From: Diadema setosum | Taxonomy: Eukaryota; Echinodermata; Echinoidea; Diadematoida; Diadematidae | Direction: 5' to 3' | Assembly: GCA_033980235.1 (NCBI GenBank) | Contig: CM067066.1 | Span: 37,136,277 to 37,200,276, forward strand | Length of the DNA stretch: 64,000 bases | In this document: positions 1 through 15,100 of the stretch, in pieces | How the letters are laid out: each line of letters opens with the position of its first letter | How positions within the stretch are numbered: position 1 is the stretch's first letter | Translations under genes and position numbers: made by a program | The notes under the pieces: generated by a model | Seen by the model: only the letters and a program-made list of their open reading frames with translations | The model's database searches: none | What the model was told of the DNA's origin: nothing

Positions 1-983
1 AACCATCTCAGACTGGAAAAGGATAACAAGATGTTGGTAGTTGGGAAAATGCCCTGTAAAATCAACATGCAGTTAACATCTGGGAGAAAGAAGTAAACAC
101 ACACAAAAAATATATAAATCCAAACAAGAGCTCCAATTGAACAAAGTGTCTGAAATTACATGGACAAAAGAAAAATGTAACTACAGACATGTGAGTACAT
201 ACACAGGTGTTAAGTTGAACAATCTGTTAAATCAAAGTGAGAAAATTTACATGTCACTGTTAACATGTTGAAGTGCATATCTTTTTTAAAGGGAAGTATA
301 CACATTCTGCACATATCAGCACATGAAATAGATTTTTAGGCAAAGAAAAGTTAAGTGAGGAGTAATCATAGTTGCAGCCTGTGTTACATTAGCACGAAAA
401 CAAAGTATGGTGCTCAAAGGCATTAACAGAGTGCAAACTTGTTGAGTAATATTATTTACAGTTTTACATGAAAATACCCAGCATCTCTTGAGAATGACGC
501 AGTGGCATTTTCAAGTATTAACATGGAAGCATGCATACTACATCAGTGCTACTGGCGATGCAAGCATGTACATAGCGCTTAGTAGTGTAATAAAAGTTGA
601 CTTAGTTCAGTGCTGTGAAAGATGAAGTTAGCTGTGTTGGGAAAAGAAGCATATGTTACTCTTTGCTATTATAGGAAAAAGCTTATCATTTGTTCTCCCT
701 AAAGTATTGGAAGTGTCAGTGGGCGGAAAAAAGCGTGAATTTTTGTTCTTGAGACTGCAAAATAGAGGAAACTTATGAGCGATGAATAATAGCTGCGGAA
801 GTCACACAGTTTGTAGAATCCTCCCGACTTTTTTGTTTTGATTGGAGAACAGGAGCAAGTGTAAGCTTGGCATGAGCCTTGACATGAATAAGTAGAGCCA
901 GCGAGTGAGGGAGAATACACAAGTGGGCTACAGATTATTCTCCCCCTGGAGGGAGACGGGTGGGTGTCGCCATGGTTTCTTAC
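1..983. other. 3' region of the KIF28 gene, no feature assigned
   Basis: AT-rich sequence downstream of exon 26 in gene orientation. It holds either the last KIF28 intron, or an alternative C-terminal extension (702-983, stop 699-701) and a 3' UTR. No convincing extra exon or polyadenylation signal could be fixed by eye. Confidence 0.4.
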
Positions 984-1127
984 ATCGGGTGAGGCAGATC
1001 TTCCGTTTGCCAGGTTCGGAGATGGCGCGGCATTGTGGCCATTGGAGGCGGTGGGGCCGTTAGCCGAACCCTCGCTCACTCGATGATCGGGATCTAGCTC
1101 AAAACTGAACACGCTAACTGTGTCCTC
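984..1127 (-). CDS. KIF28: KIF28 exon 26, low-complexity tail; 3' end unresolved
   Basis: 48 codons in phase 0 after acceptor actcaaacag: [20 protein letters not shown], then a Ser/Asn/Gly/Ala/Pro-rich disordered tail ending RSASPD. A strong donor (gtaaga) follows at 983-978. If it is not used, the frame continues 94 codons to a stop at 699-701, but that extension is rich in Tyr, Ser, Cys and Phe and looks non-coding. The preferred model is an exon ending at 984, with the last exon in 1-977 or beyond the window. Confidence 0.65.
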
Positions 1128-4100
1128 CTGTTTGAGTGAAATGATGAAAATCAGATACCGGGGTACCAACCTCGGGGAAAAATTTTGCAAGGTGCAAAAA
1201 GGATTTCAAATGCATTGAAGTAAAAAAAAAAAAAAGAACAACTGCTTCATTTCTATGATACAGTTTAGAGTCCCAATTTACGGGAGATTTTCACTGCCCA
1301 TCAATAAGGTATCACTGCTCCATCAATAGCTGGCCCATGAGGGGAAAAGATGTATGAAATGCTGCATTTTACCACAAACCACATCCCAAGCATGGTTCTG
1401 GGAATGTATTTGTGGTGCAGGTGATGTTTATTGACACTCCATTGCATTTTGCACAAACTCATATCTGAATCACCATTTCTGACATCTATTTGGCATTCAC
1501 AGAAAAAACAAACAAATAACTTCAATCTACAATTGGTAACCATGTATACAGATAGGCTTCTTGTGTTTTCTACCAGTAATACTCTCTCCCTCTTTTCTCT
1601 TTCTCTCTCTCTCATCTCTCTCTTTCCGTGTCTTTCATATTGTGCAAATATTGCTTTAAGACCCCCCCCCCCAAAAAAAATAAACATGTGATATTGTTTA
1701 TCACTTGTAAAATGGAATGCTTTGCAGTTCTCTTTGTGGACCTTCAAGATTGATGTGTGACCGCAATAGTTTTAAAAGCATTTTTCTTTTTTTGTTTGTT
1801 TGTTTGACGCAAATTATTCTTTTGTTTGTTTGTTTGACACAAGGATGGGTTCAAGAATATGAGAGGATATGGCATAAAATTGACAACTTTGCAGTTTCCT
1901 TTTAAACAAGTTTCCAGACTAAAGAATATATGTACAACACTTTTTGAAACAGGTGATTTCAAGACAATGCATCACAGTAACACCCCTCATATAGGTAAAT
2001 TGGCTTGTACTCTGAATCTATTTAAGAGAATGCTTTCCTATACTTTAAAATTCCAAGAGGAAGTACCTGGTAAGATATCAAAATTTCAGTTTTGAGTAAA
2101 TATCAAAATTGCTCACGTTTTTCAGCTGATTCATTTCTACTGCAGTTTCCTCCACTTAATGTTTACAACTCTATCAGCATAGCAAGGCAAAATAAGAAAT
2201 GTCCTTACCATGCAATCTCTCAAAAATTCTTCCATAGATATCATAAAAAGGGTAGCTATCATGCCTTCCCTTTGGTCACTATCAGCACTGGAAGTTTGAC
2301 AGGACTAATCTAACAGACCAAATGCTTAATTGGGTACATGATCATTTGGAAGAGATATAAGCAGCTGTACACCTGTAATGCAATAGATAAAAGTATGTTG
2401 CTCTACTGTACCACATATTCCCAGGAAGCACCTTCACACATATAAACATATAAACACAAAGCCATTTAAGGAACTGTAAAAACATGCTACAAGTTATCTT
2501 GTAAGCTACTTTGCTAACAATTCATAGAGGTCCACAAACATAGGTTCATTCACCACTGTGAAATTGTAGAAATGCTCTCCGCAATACAAGCCCTTCCACT
2601 GTCAACTCTTGAGCTTTGTTTTCTGCATATGTGATTACTTTCCTTTTTATTCTATTTTGTTTCAGGAGAGAATAATGCCTCCGGCACCACTTCGTGGCAG
2701 AGGCATAATAACTATACTATATTACATAAAATTTGCCTCCTTGGAAGTGAGACAAGTTCTTGTGCCTAGCATTCATCATATCATCTTTCAGTGCCAAGGC
2801 CATTCTCTGAAAACTTTCCATTTCCTGATGGGAGTTTCAGTCAAGGTTGAGTACCATTCAATGCGATCTCTCGTCTTTTTGAGGCTCTATATTTCTGTGC
2901 ACTGATAGGTTACAACCTTGAATATTAATTACAAAACACATTTTTATTAATCTGCTGCAGGCTGCAGGTAAGAAACAGCTCACACAGATTTTTACAAAAA
3001 ATGCTTAATTGCTAATGTCAGAAACTATTATGGAGCTTCTCACTAGAAACCCCTACAAAGCATCACTTGTTCATGTTACTGAACGGTAAAGTTGAGATAT
3101 CGAGCAAAGACATATCACTGTAAAATGTGGCAGTCCATGTCAGCACACACAACATGGGGCTGCCATCATGGTGATTATAATTAAAACACTAGTAATGTAC
3201 AAGCTTAACAAAATACAGACATGCGCATTGTGCATGCATGCACACTCAGGCGATATATTATGTATATCATGTATACATGCGAGAAACGATTTGTAACGCA
3301 TGAAATGCTACAACCAACAAGAAGTAAAAGCCCAAAACAACATACTAAAATTTTCCTGTAATAAGAGACTCATCATGATCCACTTGAAATACACTAGACT
3401 TACTTTGCTCTCATAATTACATGCAGGACTTATATCTTACCATAATATTTGTGGCTCAGATGGACATATAACTATATTGTTGCAAAATCAGCTTCCACAT
3501 CATTCATTTATATAGAGAAGAGAGAAAGAGAGAGACAAAAAAGAGAGAAGGTATGTGCCATGAGGAATGAAAACAGATCCAGAATCTGAATTAAAGCCAT
3601 ATATGATTTCAGTTAGCACATGATACACAGAAATTCCAGTGATCTAGAGTGGGGAGTATGATATTCTAGGATGTCTGGCGTTAAATAGACCATGAGAAAC
3701 TATAGTAGTTACAAGCGTGTGTATACTGGGTGCAACCACCAGGATGTCTATTATCATATAGCATCCTCTGTTTTGCGCCGTTGGGAAATACTGGCTTACA
3801 TTCTCGTCGGAATGTCCGTTTGGCGACTTGTTGCGGACATAGTTGTGCCCCTGTATCACCTGATCGTGAGAGAGAAACATGTCAGAAGTGAGCAGAGAAA
3901 AGGGCACCATTGCATTTCACACTAGAGTCTCCTTATCCCAGCCAGCCAGTAATTAGAGGCATACGCTGGGATGGGTTTAGCAGCATGCAAGAAAAAAAGA
4001 ATGAACATGGACAGATGAAATCTTATGGAGACTGGAGGAGGAGGGGGCCTAGACAAAATATTGAACTCCTTGGTTGCTAATATCACTACAATTTGGCCAA

Positions 4101-6113
4101 ATTTGCATTTGCCTGCTAATGAGATAAAGATGTATCATTTGGAATTTAGTCGACAGATAATATGTCTGAGTGTGGTCGACCCTCCTAACTGATTAAAAAC
4201 ACATTGTTCAGTACAATTTCACAAATTTATATTTCACTATAAATGCCTACCTTGATGTAAATCTAATTTCAGGTTTGAAAGCAAAGCGATGATTTCTTTC
4301 TCTAAACTCTAGCTCCTGAACTTTTGGCAGATTTGAACCAACCCTACTCCCCTCCCCCTTCCATTCCACAAGCCCCAGCACAAGTGTGGTCTCAAACCAA
4401 TGCTGCAAAATGATCTTAACATGACAGATAGGAGCCGCAACCCTCACTCAAAAAAAAAAATAAATAAATAAATAAAATAAACTGCAAACAAACACAAAGA
4501 TGTCAATGCCGAATGTTAATGTAAAGAAATCTTAATGTTTGACATGTCCTGTATATTAATTTGTGAATGGAATTAAATCCTGCCACATTCTGAAGTATTT
4601 AAGAACATGCAAGAAAAATGCCCTGATAGCAGTACATGAAAGTTACTTTTATTTTAAAAATAAAGTACTTAGATTTAAAGGAAGTCAATGTATTTCACAA
4701 AACAAAGACTGAGCTGCAGATGTATGCAAATATGTGATAACTTTTACAAACTTTTTACTGCATTTTCCTTCCTGCTTTAGGTGTCTGTTGGCCATCAGCA
4801 TGAACACTTGTTGCTGAAACATACACAACTTTCTCATATACAGCTCACTGAAATGATTGCATGATGTCAAATAGTTTTTGGACTGCTCTGCAAACTTTGA
4901 ATGTCAGAAATTTCAGTCATTTTAAAAACTTGTCTGTTCAATCACATGCTAGTTGGATCTGTTTTGATTGGCACCATGAAGTGATATCTGTTGTGGTGAT
5001 CCAAATGGTGACAAAACAACAAAATGAAGTTCTTTACTCACAACATACCTTGATGGTAAGCGCAACATTAATATGAAACATTGAGGTAAGAAGTATCGTA
5101 ACATGTTCCAATTCATAAGCTAGGCTTTTTCACGAGTGATTATCTGCAGTTTATTCACCTGCTTTATAAATTTTCACATTTTGGCCTTTGAACATGACTA
5201 TGACCAATCTGTAGTCATTTGTCTTTGCTAGATAGGACAAGGTCAGAAAGCTTTCTAGATGCCAGGAGAAAGAATCTTTAGTTCTCACGTCGTGAATAAA
5301 ATTTAAATACAATCAGAATTACTCTAATATTGGCAGGGCATAGACATTGCCTCGTAACACATACCACTCTATGAGAAAATGAGTCAGTGCATGAAAATTT
5401 CATAAATGGTAAACTGTGTTCCAAATAGAACTCTAAACTCACATTGGTGATAAATCCTAGCTCCCTCCATATGAATATTTACATTTGGCTCATTAAAAGG
5501 CAAACAACATAAAAAATATTTCAGTAACCTTGTTTGTGAAAATATTAATCAAATATTCCCCTAATTATCAAATTTCAATGACTTTGATTTTGAAATACCA
5601 ATTCATAACTTTGTCTGCACATCCAATCATTTCTTCAACAGACCGTAGAAAATATAACATTTGAGAAATTGGGAGTTATTCAAATATTCTGCTCTTCTTT
5701 GATATTTCCAAACTTGCCCATGACAAAGAGGTAGACAAATTTCTAACACAATCTGCTAAATTTGAGAGAATGACCTACTTCCTACAATCAACCTGTTGAT
5801 CATTCCCCCTATGAAATCATGTGCAGGAAATGATTATAAAAGAAAGAATTATACATACATGGAATCTAACCTACCAAACCACAAAGAGAATTGTATACAT
5901 ATATATACTGTATCATGCATAACTGCATTAGTTTGCTATGAGATGAGGTAAATGAACCAATGGCTATATTGGCAGAAAGAACACATTAGAAGAAAGAAAA
6001 TAATATATGGCATAATGAAACCATTACATATCAGAACTAAGTCATCGAACACATGTCGACATAAGCTCAACAGCATATACAAATCACTTTAATCATTTTC
6101 ACATAACACATCA

Positions 6114-6158
<45 letters not shown>

Positions 6159-9100
6159 TCCTCTAATCTGGGGTCTCTTTGCAACCTATTATGTACCAGT
6201 CTTCAAATTTGACCAAACTTTGCACAGCACATGAAAATTTGATCACCAAGGGCAAGTTATATAAATGTACATTTGCCTCTTTTCACGTGTCAAGAGTGGT
6301 GTACACAGTGATTGGTACGGGACATCACAAAACAATTTAAAAGTCAAAGGGGACTGTTAAGGAAGTATTTCTCTTCATCTCAGTAACTATGAAATACATT
6401 AATGGTTAAGACAGAAAATATAAGGAAAGCTTTGCTCTGTTACTCTTGTTTACCAAAACTATAAACTGTCTGCAATCTCTCCCTGTATTTCAAATTGAGA
6501 TAAAATCACTTCTTATGCTAACATAGCATTTCTATTCAGGGATACCACTTAACGTATGTCACCAAAAAAAGAAAGAAAGAAAGAAAGAAAAAAAAGAAAA
6601 CATTTGTGGTAAATATTTTCATTACCCTAATTTCTATTGATTATCACTTCGGTTACGAAGACAGTGGCAGGTTTGTGGAAAAGAAAGTAAACCGTTGCAG
6701 TATAGTTTAACATGTCAATATGCCATAGACTTGTGTCTTCCTAGTACCTAATATATAAAGCTCTTTTTTTTTTTGTATGCTCAAGACTGCTTGCATGAAG
6801 AGAAAAAAAAAAAAAGTTATGTTATGCTATTATGACACATTAGACCATTCTGTAATCACACCAATCAAACAGATTTGGAAGTTATCTCTTTTGTTTGATC
6901 ACGTCACACTTAATTGAGTCACTGAAAGTTAAATGTGGATTCGGAAAGAAGGGGTATGAGGTACATACACTGCTGCTGAAATAATGCATCATTTGTAATA
7001 TTTTTACAATCACTACTGTAGAAAAATTCCACCAATTGAAAGACATATTAAAAATCTTCCTAAAATACAGCTGGCACAAATGGTTGGTTCAAAGCTGCAA
7101 ATAAAAGGCAACTTCAAGGTTGGAAACTGTACCCAGCCAAAACTAAATTTGATAGCTAATCTTTTATGGAACCAAACTTGAATTAGCTGTGGCTCAAGAT
7201 CACAATAACATAGGAAAACATACTTATTTCCTATTAAAAGTGATCAAATCTTAAATTCCCGGAAACATTATAAGGAGTAGGAATAGGAAATTTTCAACCC
7301 TCAACACACTTGGAGAGGAATTTTTGAACTCATCACATGACAGTTCTTGCTGTTTCAATGCGTGGTACTTCTGCATCAAAGTTACAGAAGTCAACAATTT
7401 TTAGAGTGATAGTACGGGCAAAAAAGTGAGTTTTTATCAATCCTTTGGCAATACTGGATGAAAAATCTTGAGGTAAGATATTTGGAGATGACACTCTAAC
7501 CCCTTCCCATCCACATAAAACATCCACTTCTTGTCAATATGTCGATTAATTGTGCACAACCTCAAAATTCTGTTTCTTCAAAACACTCTCTGTCAATGCT
7601 AGGATGGTGCTACATCTGGAAAACTTCACACAAGTGGAGGTTAGCTAGTTTGCCAAAACTGTTCCTTAACTTTCCTTTTCTCTCTTCTTTTTTAACGCCA
7701 ATCCGTACTGTGAGTCATTAGGGCTTGCTGAATACGAAGAAAACGATTCTAGTAATCACTGGTCTCTGAAACCACCACTGCACCAAATAGAAGCATGAAA
7801 ATTCAATCAGCTGTTTGTAGACAGTGCAAGTGTTTTTTTATAAAAGTCACTTTCAAACATATTATATGGAACATGGTTAAAAAGCAAAATGCCAAATCTT
7901 TCATCAAGTTTCCTTCTCTTCTTTCTGTCACCCCTGCCAGTTTGCAGGTTACAATAATCTGTGCAATTCTCACCTTATTGAGCATCTGCACCCTTGTTTT
8001 CAGCTTCTGGCCTGTTGAGTTGGCAACCGCCGAGACTGAGCGGTAGAAGGCCTGAAAGTCCTGCTGCTCGGGCGGCTTCTCTGCCCACTCCCTGCATATT
8101 TCCTGGGATATAGACAGACAGAGAGAGAGAGAAAGAGATAGTGAGATATGATGCAAATCAAGAATGAAGCCAAGTAGGCACACCCTAGCCTTCCCTTCTA
8201 ACCTGACCAACAATGGAGTTTGTAATCCTTTCATAATATATTTCATGGCCATGCTAGAGAGTTTGAACATGTTATTTGATATCTGAATGCAAAAAAAAAA
8301 AAAAAAAAAATTGTCACAAATATCATGCCATTAGAAACAATAATATTCTCTGTCTACTGTCAAAATCTATCTGTGCATTGTTCTGGGCATTTATGCTACA
8401 AACCAATTCTTGATAGATTGTGTAGTGTTTAACACACAAAGAGGAAGCAACTTCATCTGAAAAATGAATGCACTCTCATATGCATGCAAGTAGAATCCCA
8501 TTCATTAAAAACTACTTCTTTTTCAAATCTCATGTTACAAAAAGCAAGGAGCAGTAATTGCAATTAGCTTGAAACACAATAGTCTGGAGGGCACGTCCAA
8601 AAGCTTCATTTAGACAAGAAAAAGACAGGTTTCTTTGTCAAATCTTGCAGATTTCTTCCCTACCTGTAGTCTCCTCTCCTTCTTCTCCAGTCTCTCTTGC
8701 TTCTTCTTCATGAGGACCAGTTCACTCTTGAGCTGGGTCAGCTCATCTTTCTCCGTCACGGACATGGAGCGATTCAGCCCGCTGCCTTCCATGTTCTTCA
8801 TCTGTCTCAGCTCCTGTGGGGGTCAAAGTGCATTGATGTGACCTGAAGTCAGGAGTAGGTATCTAAAATCATGTCACATTTCTTGGCCAGCCAATCAAAG
8901 TAGGGACTTTTCGATTGGATGAACATGAACGATGTGATGCTACCCATAGGCGTATGTCAAGGCGTCACCTCCCAACGTCAACCCGCTGATGAAAAACATT
9001 TCGATTTTGGGCATCAATGTCCTGGATGTTGTCCCATCAAAGTCTCATAATGTGAATTCATAATTGCTCTCTTTGCACATATCTGATCTATCTTCATAGT

Positions 9101-12100
9101 TTGGTGCTTGCATGCTTTGCAAGAATCTGCTACTATGAGATTTAAAGATCTCCACAAAACTGTGAGAAAGGTCAAAATTTGGTATGGAAAACTTCGCAAA
9201 GAAACACCCAAATGACTTGGATATGACAGAGAGCTACGAAAGGGAGAATCAAGGAACAATACATGTATGTGCCACCACTGATACAATGTCTATCATGGTT
9301 TCATCAACTTTTGTTCAGTGTAATTACAGCTAGAAAATTGTGATTCAGTTTCATTCTTGCACACTCTTCTACATACCAAGTGATTGACATTGTAATGTTC
9401 TTGCCATCAAGACAAGATATGCTAAAAAGAGGCCTTTGACTTTTCTTGAAAACTTTGAGGGTATTAATAGGTTCAGATGTTATTACCCTGGTGGTGAGTT
9501 TGGTCATCTTAGGATCAGGATCGGAGTCCACTTGGATGCCGTAGATCTGGAAGGAGATACTCTGGCTCTCAAAGAAGTCCAGGTGCTCCTGCTGGATGGA
9601 TTGGATGGACACCACGCGGCTGTGTGACCACTGGGGTGACAGGGTGTCCTTGATGGTTGGCGTTACTGCATACTCCTCCTCATTCATAAATTTGTACTTC
9701 ACGTACAGGCCACGAGAGAAGCGTGACTTGTTGATCTCTCCACTGCGTATCAGCACCTGACAATTTGAAGAAAAAAAAAATGTAGCAGAGTCTTTTTTGT
9801 GTGCCCATGACTAATTTATCAAATACTGCTCAGATATGAATGCATTTGTTGACCCACTCAAAAACTTGTAAACTAAAAGAATTGTGATAAACTTACGATC
9901 TTCAATAACCCCCGCCCCCTCCCAAACCCCCCCCCCCCCAAGCATTATCATATTTTAGTTTGTGTACCAATATACTTGATTTGATGTGCAATGCATATCA
10001 CTTCTCATTATTCTAAATTTAGCTACTCCCACGCATAATATTGGATTTTCCAGAACCTTCCACAACAAGTCATCACACCTTACAATCTCATATTGTTCAG
10101 TCTGATATCTGGTTTATATTTTTGTCTCATTTGCTCAAAAATATCACAGATTTCCTGATAACATTCCAATGTTTATCAGACTGGGGCCCTGCTTTATGAA
10201 GAGATAAAATTGATTGTATAATTGATTTCTTTTGTAAGTCTATGGCAGTCTGTGTGGTAAGGAAATCTACAATCAATTTATCTTTCGATAAAATGGGGCA
10301 CAGGTCTTTCAGGAAACCACATTGTTTAGGTCAGCTTCCAAGTATGTGCTTGATGGTTGATGCTGCTACTCACCCTGAAGTGGTATGGCTTGCCAAGCAG
10401 CTCTGTGGGGTCTTCCACGAAGGCATCCTCATCTTGGAGGGGTTTCCCAGCCGGGTTACAAGGGGCAACATTTAGGAGCAGGTATCCCTGTTCATTGCCC
10501 TATGGAGTCAACAAAAACAAAATATGGTACTGGCGATACTCATGTAATAGTCCTTGGTGCTTAACATTAAGAGCGTAGTTGCTATCAAGGCTTATAAGGT
10601 TTCTTCACTTACATGAGAAATGATATGACAAAGTCTTGGAACTAGTCTCACTAATGATTCAAGTCTCAACCAAAAGAACACTTTTAAACCACTTTAAATG
10701 TGTGGATATAGATCAGACTATCATTGCACAATTACTAGAGGAGCTATTTACAACTACAGCAGAATAGAATCTTCTCTGAAAAATCCTTTCTGCTGAAGTG
10801 CCTTGCCAACAGAAATTACTACAAAGGAAGTAAAATGAAGAACATATACAATCAGCCACTAAGAGGAGCGGCACTACAATGATACAACATTCTTGGACCC
10901 ACCTTGAAGTCAGTTATCGTGACTTTGTCGTCAAAATCGAGGGCGTAGGCGAGACTCTGGAGGAAGACGTTGGCGGTTCCGATCGCGATGTCCTCGGGCG
11001 GCTCCCAGAACGGGTCTTCCTCCTTTGGCAATGTCAGGACATCGTCGTCGCCATCGAGGTAGCGCTGGTAGTGATCCTACACAAAGAAAATTGATGGAAA
11101 ATTGTGAGATACTCATGACCTCTTGGTGTCAGTAAGCAATGCATGCACTACATATGACTGATTTGCACATTCATTGTGATTAATCCTGCACATGTGGTGT
11201 GGGGACAGTGTTTCAGCAATGCAATCACACTACATGAATAGCAAATTCAATACATTTGCTTTGCATCTGGATATCAGAGCATGCTACACACTGTACTGAC
11301 CCTAATTTTATTTTTCCATCTTCAGAAAGTTGTTATGAACTGTCACTTCGTACAAAATTAAGTTTGTACAAACAAAAGAATGAAGATCAATATTCATTCA
11401 TATAAAATCGAAAAGTACTGGTTACATTTCATCAGATGTCTTTAAAAAAAAAGAAGAAATGAATAAGGCCTCGTCTACTGAAATAAAAACCAAGAGTATC
11501 ATCAAGATTAATTTATATATCCTACTGGCTTTCACATAAATCAATTTCTGGGAAGTCAGCCATTTTAAAAACCATTTGTGAAAAAAAAAAAAAAACTGAT
11601 TCTTTTGTTTTTCCTGAATAAGATATATTTGACTCTGATGAGAAATCACAAAATCCCTCAGAATAGAAAACCAACATAACTGCGTGGAAAATGATTTCTC
11701 TTTCCAAAATGACACAGTTATAATTCAAAGGAGTAGTTACTATATATTCTTTAATTAGAATGAAAAAAGCTGTTTTTACCTGAATAACATATCTGCGGTT
11801 GATGAACTTGCCTCTCTCCCACATCCATTCATTGCCATTTAGTAGACTCGTCATCTTGACAACCACTCTATTCATGATGATAAAAAAAGACCAAGAAAAT
11901 ATTACAGAGCTGTTTACAAGGTATATCCATCTGATAGCTGACAGAGAATAAAACTGAAAGTCCACATGAAAACAAAAATAAATCAAAACAGAAAACAAAA
12001 CAAGGGAAACAAACTCTAGGTACAACAGGAAAATCACAGAATTGCAAGATTCAGTCTCATTCACTAAAGAAGTGCAAAACCAATGGCGGCTAAGAAATAA

Positions 12101-15100
12101 AATGAGAAAAGACCGAAGCAATGGAAAGTTATGAAACACAGGTTGAAAATCAGAACAATAGAGGATCGATAAAGATGACAAAGAAGTAAAGTGAGACTAC
12201 GCAGGAGAATGAAGCAAAACAGAAATAAAACACACACAAAAATTCAAAAATACACAACTCAAGACCATGAAGAAAGGAATAAAAAGCAAGGAACAGTGAA
12301 GGAAAATCACTAACTGCACACTGCTACCAAAGAAAACGTCTTGAAACAAAACTTTGGAAACTTGATAGATTGAGTATCAAGATAAGCAAACCAAATGTAT
12401 GGAATGAGGGAGAACCGTTGCAAATCAGTCTTAAACTGTTGATATAAAAAGATACTACAAGTGGATAAGGATAGGAAAAAAAGTCTTGTTAGTCTTGCTT
12501 CTAGGACTTACTTTGTTTCCTTGTTGGGACCCTCCTGTGCAGCCCCACTGATGAGTACAATCTCAAAGTTCTTGTGTTTGTTCAGCTCTTCACTCACAGC
12601 ATTCACCTCATTGATCATCGGCAGCATCTCTAGGATCTGGTCTTGCGCCCTCTGCTGGTCTGTATGGGGAAGCAAATTATCTCAGACTGTTCACTGGTCT
12701 ATTCATCTACTCAGTTTCTGCTAAAATTCTAAAATCTTCATAACTTAGCACATGACCCAACAGGCTCTCATTGCAGATGGATTAACATGAAAACAATGAC
12801 CAACATTGCAAAACTTTTGGGTGAGAACAGCCAGAGAACAATAATTTGACTCTCATTGTGTCTTTTTTCTTGACAGCGATCGGATGTCTGCTAGCTGTTT
12901 TTGCCAAGCAGTTAATATAACAACTTGAACTCCTCCGGAAGTGTTCATACGCAGGTATAGAATATTCACTGTTATATTGTATTGCAGTAGGCCTTTTTGA
13001 GGGACTGTAACACTGATACACATTAGTAAGCATGTCTAACACGTATCTTGTCTAAATATTGAGTGCAATATATCTTTTATAGATTAATCTGAGCATAGGA
13101 ACATTTGAACAGGATGTATAATATATGAAATTTGCATTACACCATGTATGCATAAATCTTGATAGACATGTTGACATTCGGGATGTCCACCTGTGTGCAT
13201 CTTGCATCTACCTCTATCATAACCAATGGCAACTACCCCCATGATATGTACATGGCATCTTCATGGTCTTAAGAGGGTTGAAGTTTATGTATACCAATGT
13301 AAACATGCACAAGTCTCACCACCTAAAGGCAAAAATATCACAAGCAGGGAATTTGAGGAAAGGGTTACTCTTTCTTGTTATATTTAGGACCTACACAATT
13401 CCATCTTAAAGGCCATGTTATCTGGATTGGACACATTTGTGAAGGAAAAGAGTTGATAACCTATATAGGACCACTCTACCTTTTGTCAGACCACTTGCGT
13501 TAGTGTTGAAGCCTTTTGCCTGGGCCAGTTCCTTCTGGGCAAAGTCCCAGTCTACCGTGGCTGGGGTGCCCTCCGAGGTCTCTGGCTTCAGGGGGTTGTA
13601 GAAGATGTAAAGATGGTTGGAACCTAATGAGGGGAGAACAGAAGAAGAATGTCACACATGAATATCATCACAGCAGATATACATGTAGAGCCAAACATAT
13701 CGACACACATTTCAATTTGACTCTCAAACATCTGTTGGTTGTAGTACTCTTTGCTATGCTTTGACATATTCACAGAAAGGCGTTCCCCTCAAAAGATGAA
13801 GAGGGTGAGGGAGCAAGTCTCTGACAAGTTTAATGTAAGTACTTACCAAACATGACCCTGTCCAGGTGGGCCAAGCCTCTCTCTCCGACCAGCGGGACCC
13901 CGTTGATCTTGACCTTTGCACCCGGAGATGCTGGCTTGATGGTCAGCTCACCGTTCTCGTTCTTCACCAGGGCATGCTGCTTCTGAATACTGTTGAGACA
14001 AAAAGGAAAAGAGACCTTACAGTAATGACTGCCTGCCACTTACTCTCCAGCTGGGCCCTGTTGTATAAAAAGATGCAATCAAACTTAAGTCACGTATCAG
14101 CCAATCAGAAATGAGTATTCAGAGACTTCTGTTTGATTTTCTGACTTATGTCTAATTCCAACTTTTATGTAACAGGGCCCTGATGCTAGAGAGAATTCTG
14201 GGGGGGGGGGGACATACTCAAAGAGGGCAGATAGGATGTAATGTGGGTAAGAGAGGAGAAGCTAATAGGCACTATATTTCATGTTAAGATTGGATATAAC
14301 CTCTGTCCTCCATTAAATGTATGAAGTCTAGAAAAGCAAATGTGATGGATATCAATAAGGGAATCCTCACAAATGAGGTAGGTAGGCAAGGATGTCCTTG
14401 TTGTACGCTCTATTGACATTGCACAGAAACAACTGAGATGACAGGCATAACAGGAGCAGGCAGCCAACTCCGCTGCTAACGTCGCCATGGTTACCTGAGA
14501 CCGCTGAGAGGAATTGTCGGGGCGGGGTTGGCATCCTTGCGGCCGATGGTGATCTCGCTGGCACTGAGGAAGTGGACGATGACCCCGCTGAGGACGTTGT
14601 CCTCGTTGAGATTGGCAAAGTGAGGCTCCTTGTTCTTGCGGGATTCCTGCATAGCACGGGTCTGGTCTTCAGCTGCCTGCTCTTCTCTCTGCACTTTGAG
14701 CTAATGTCAAATGAGAAGAGAGAATTACACAGAAAAGGTGAAATTGAGCACTGGAAACATACATTCCATGCAGGCCACGAGATTGAATGGTGGCCATCAT
14801 TTGACAAGAGATATGTTATGGAGGTACACATTTTTTGACAGCATATTGATAGATATAGTGATAGAGATAAAATGAAGAACAAGGGATTTCTATACTTGAC
14901 TGAAGACAAAAGTATATGACCTAGATTCTTAAATAGGGAGATTGGGGAAAATGGAAGATCATCACACATACTTTGGTCATACACCTGTTCATCTAATTTT
15001 TTTACCTCATTTCCAATCTTACTGCACTAAAGTTCCTTTCCTGTATTTACAAGATATACCCTGTAAGCAGGAGATGTCTTAGTGAGAGATACAAATGGAA

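Larger units (their letters stand above)
8103..13846 (-). other. KIF28 introns 23 to 16
   Basis: A series of short introns (222-819 bases) between exons 24 and 16. Content is AT-rich with poly-A and poly-C tracts (for example 9905-9940). The only element recognised is the foldback at 10184-10299 in intron 21. The long open frame spanning 11522-12181 is exon 19 plus read-through of intron. Confidence 0.7.

Noticed and set aside
11522..12181. 219-residue open frame
   Set aside because: Only the 88 bases of KIF28 exon 19 within it are coding; the flanks are AT-rich intron with proper splice sites at the exon borders.
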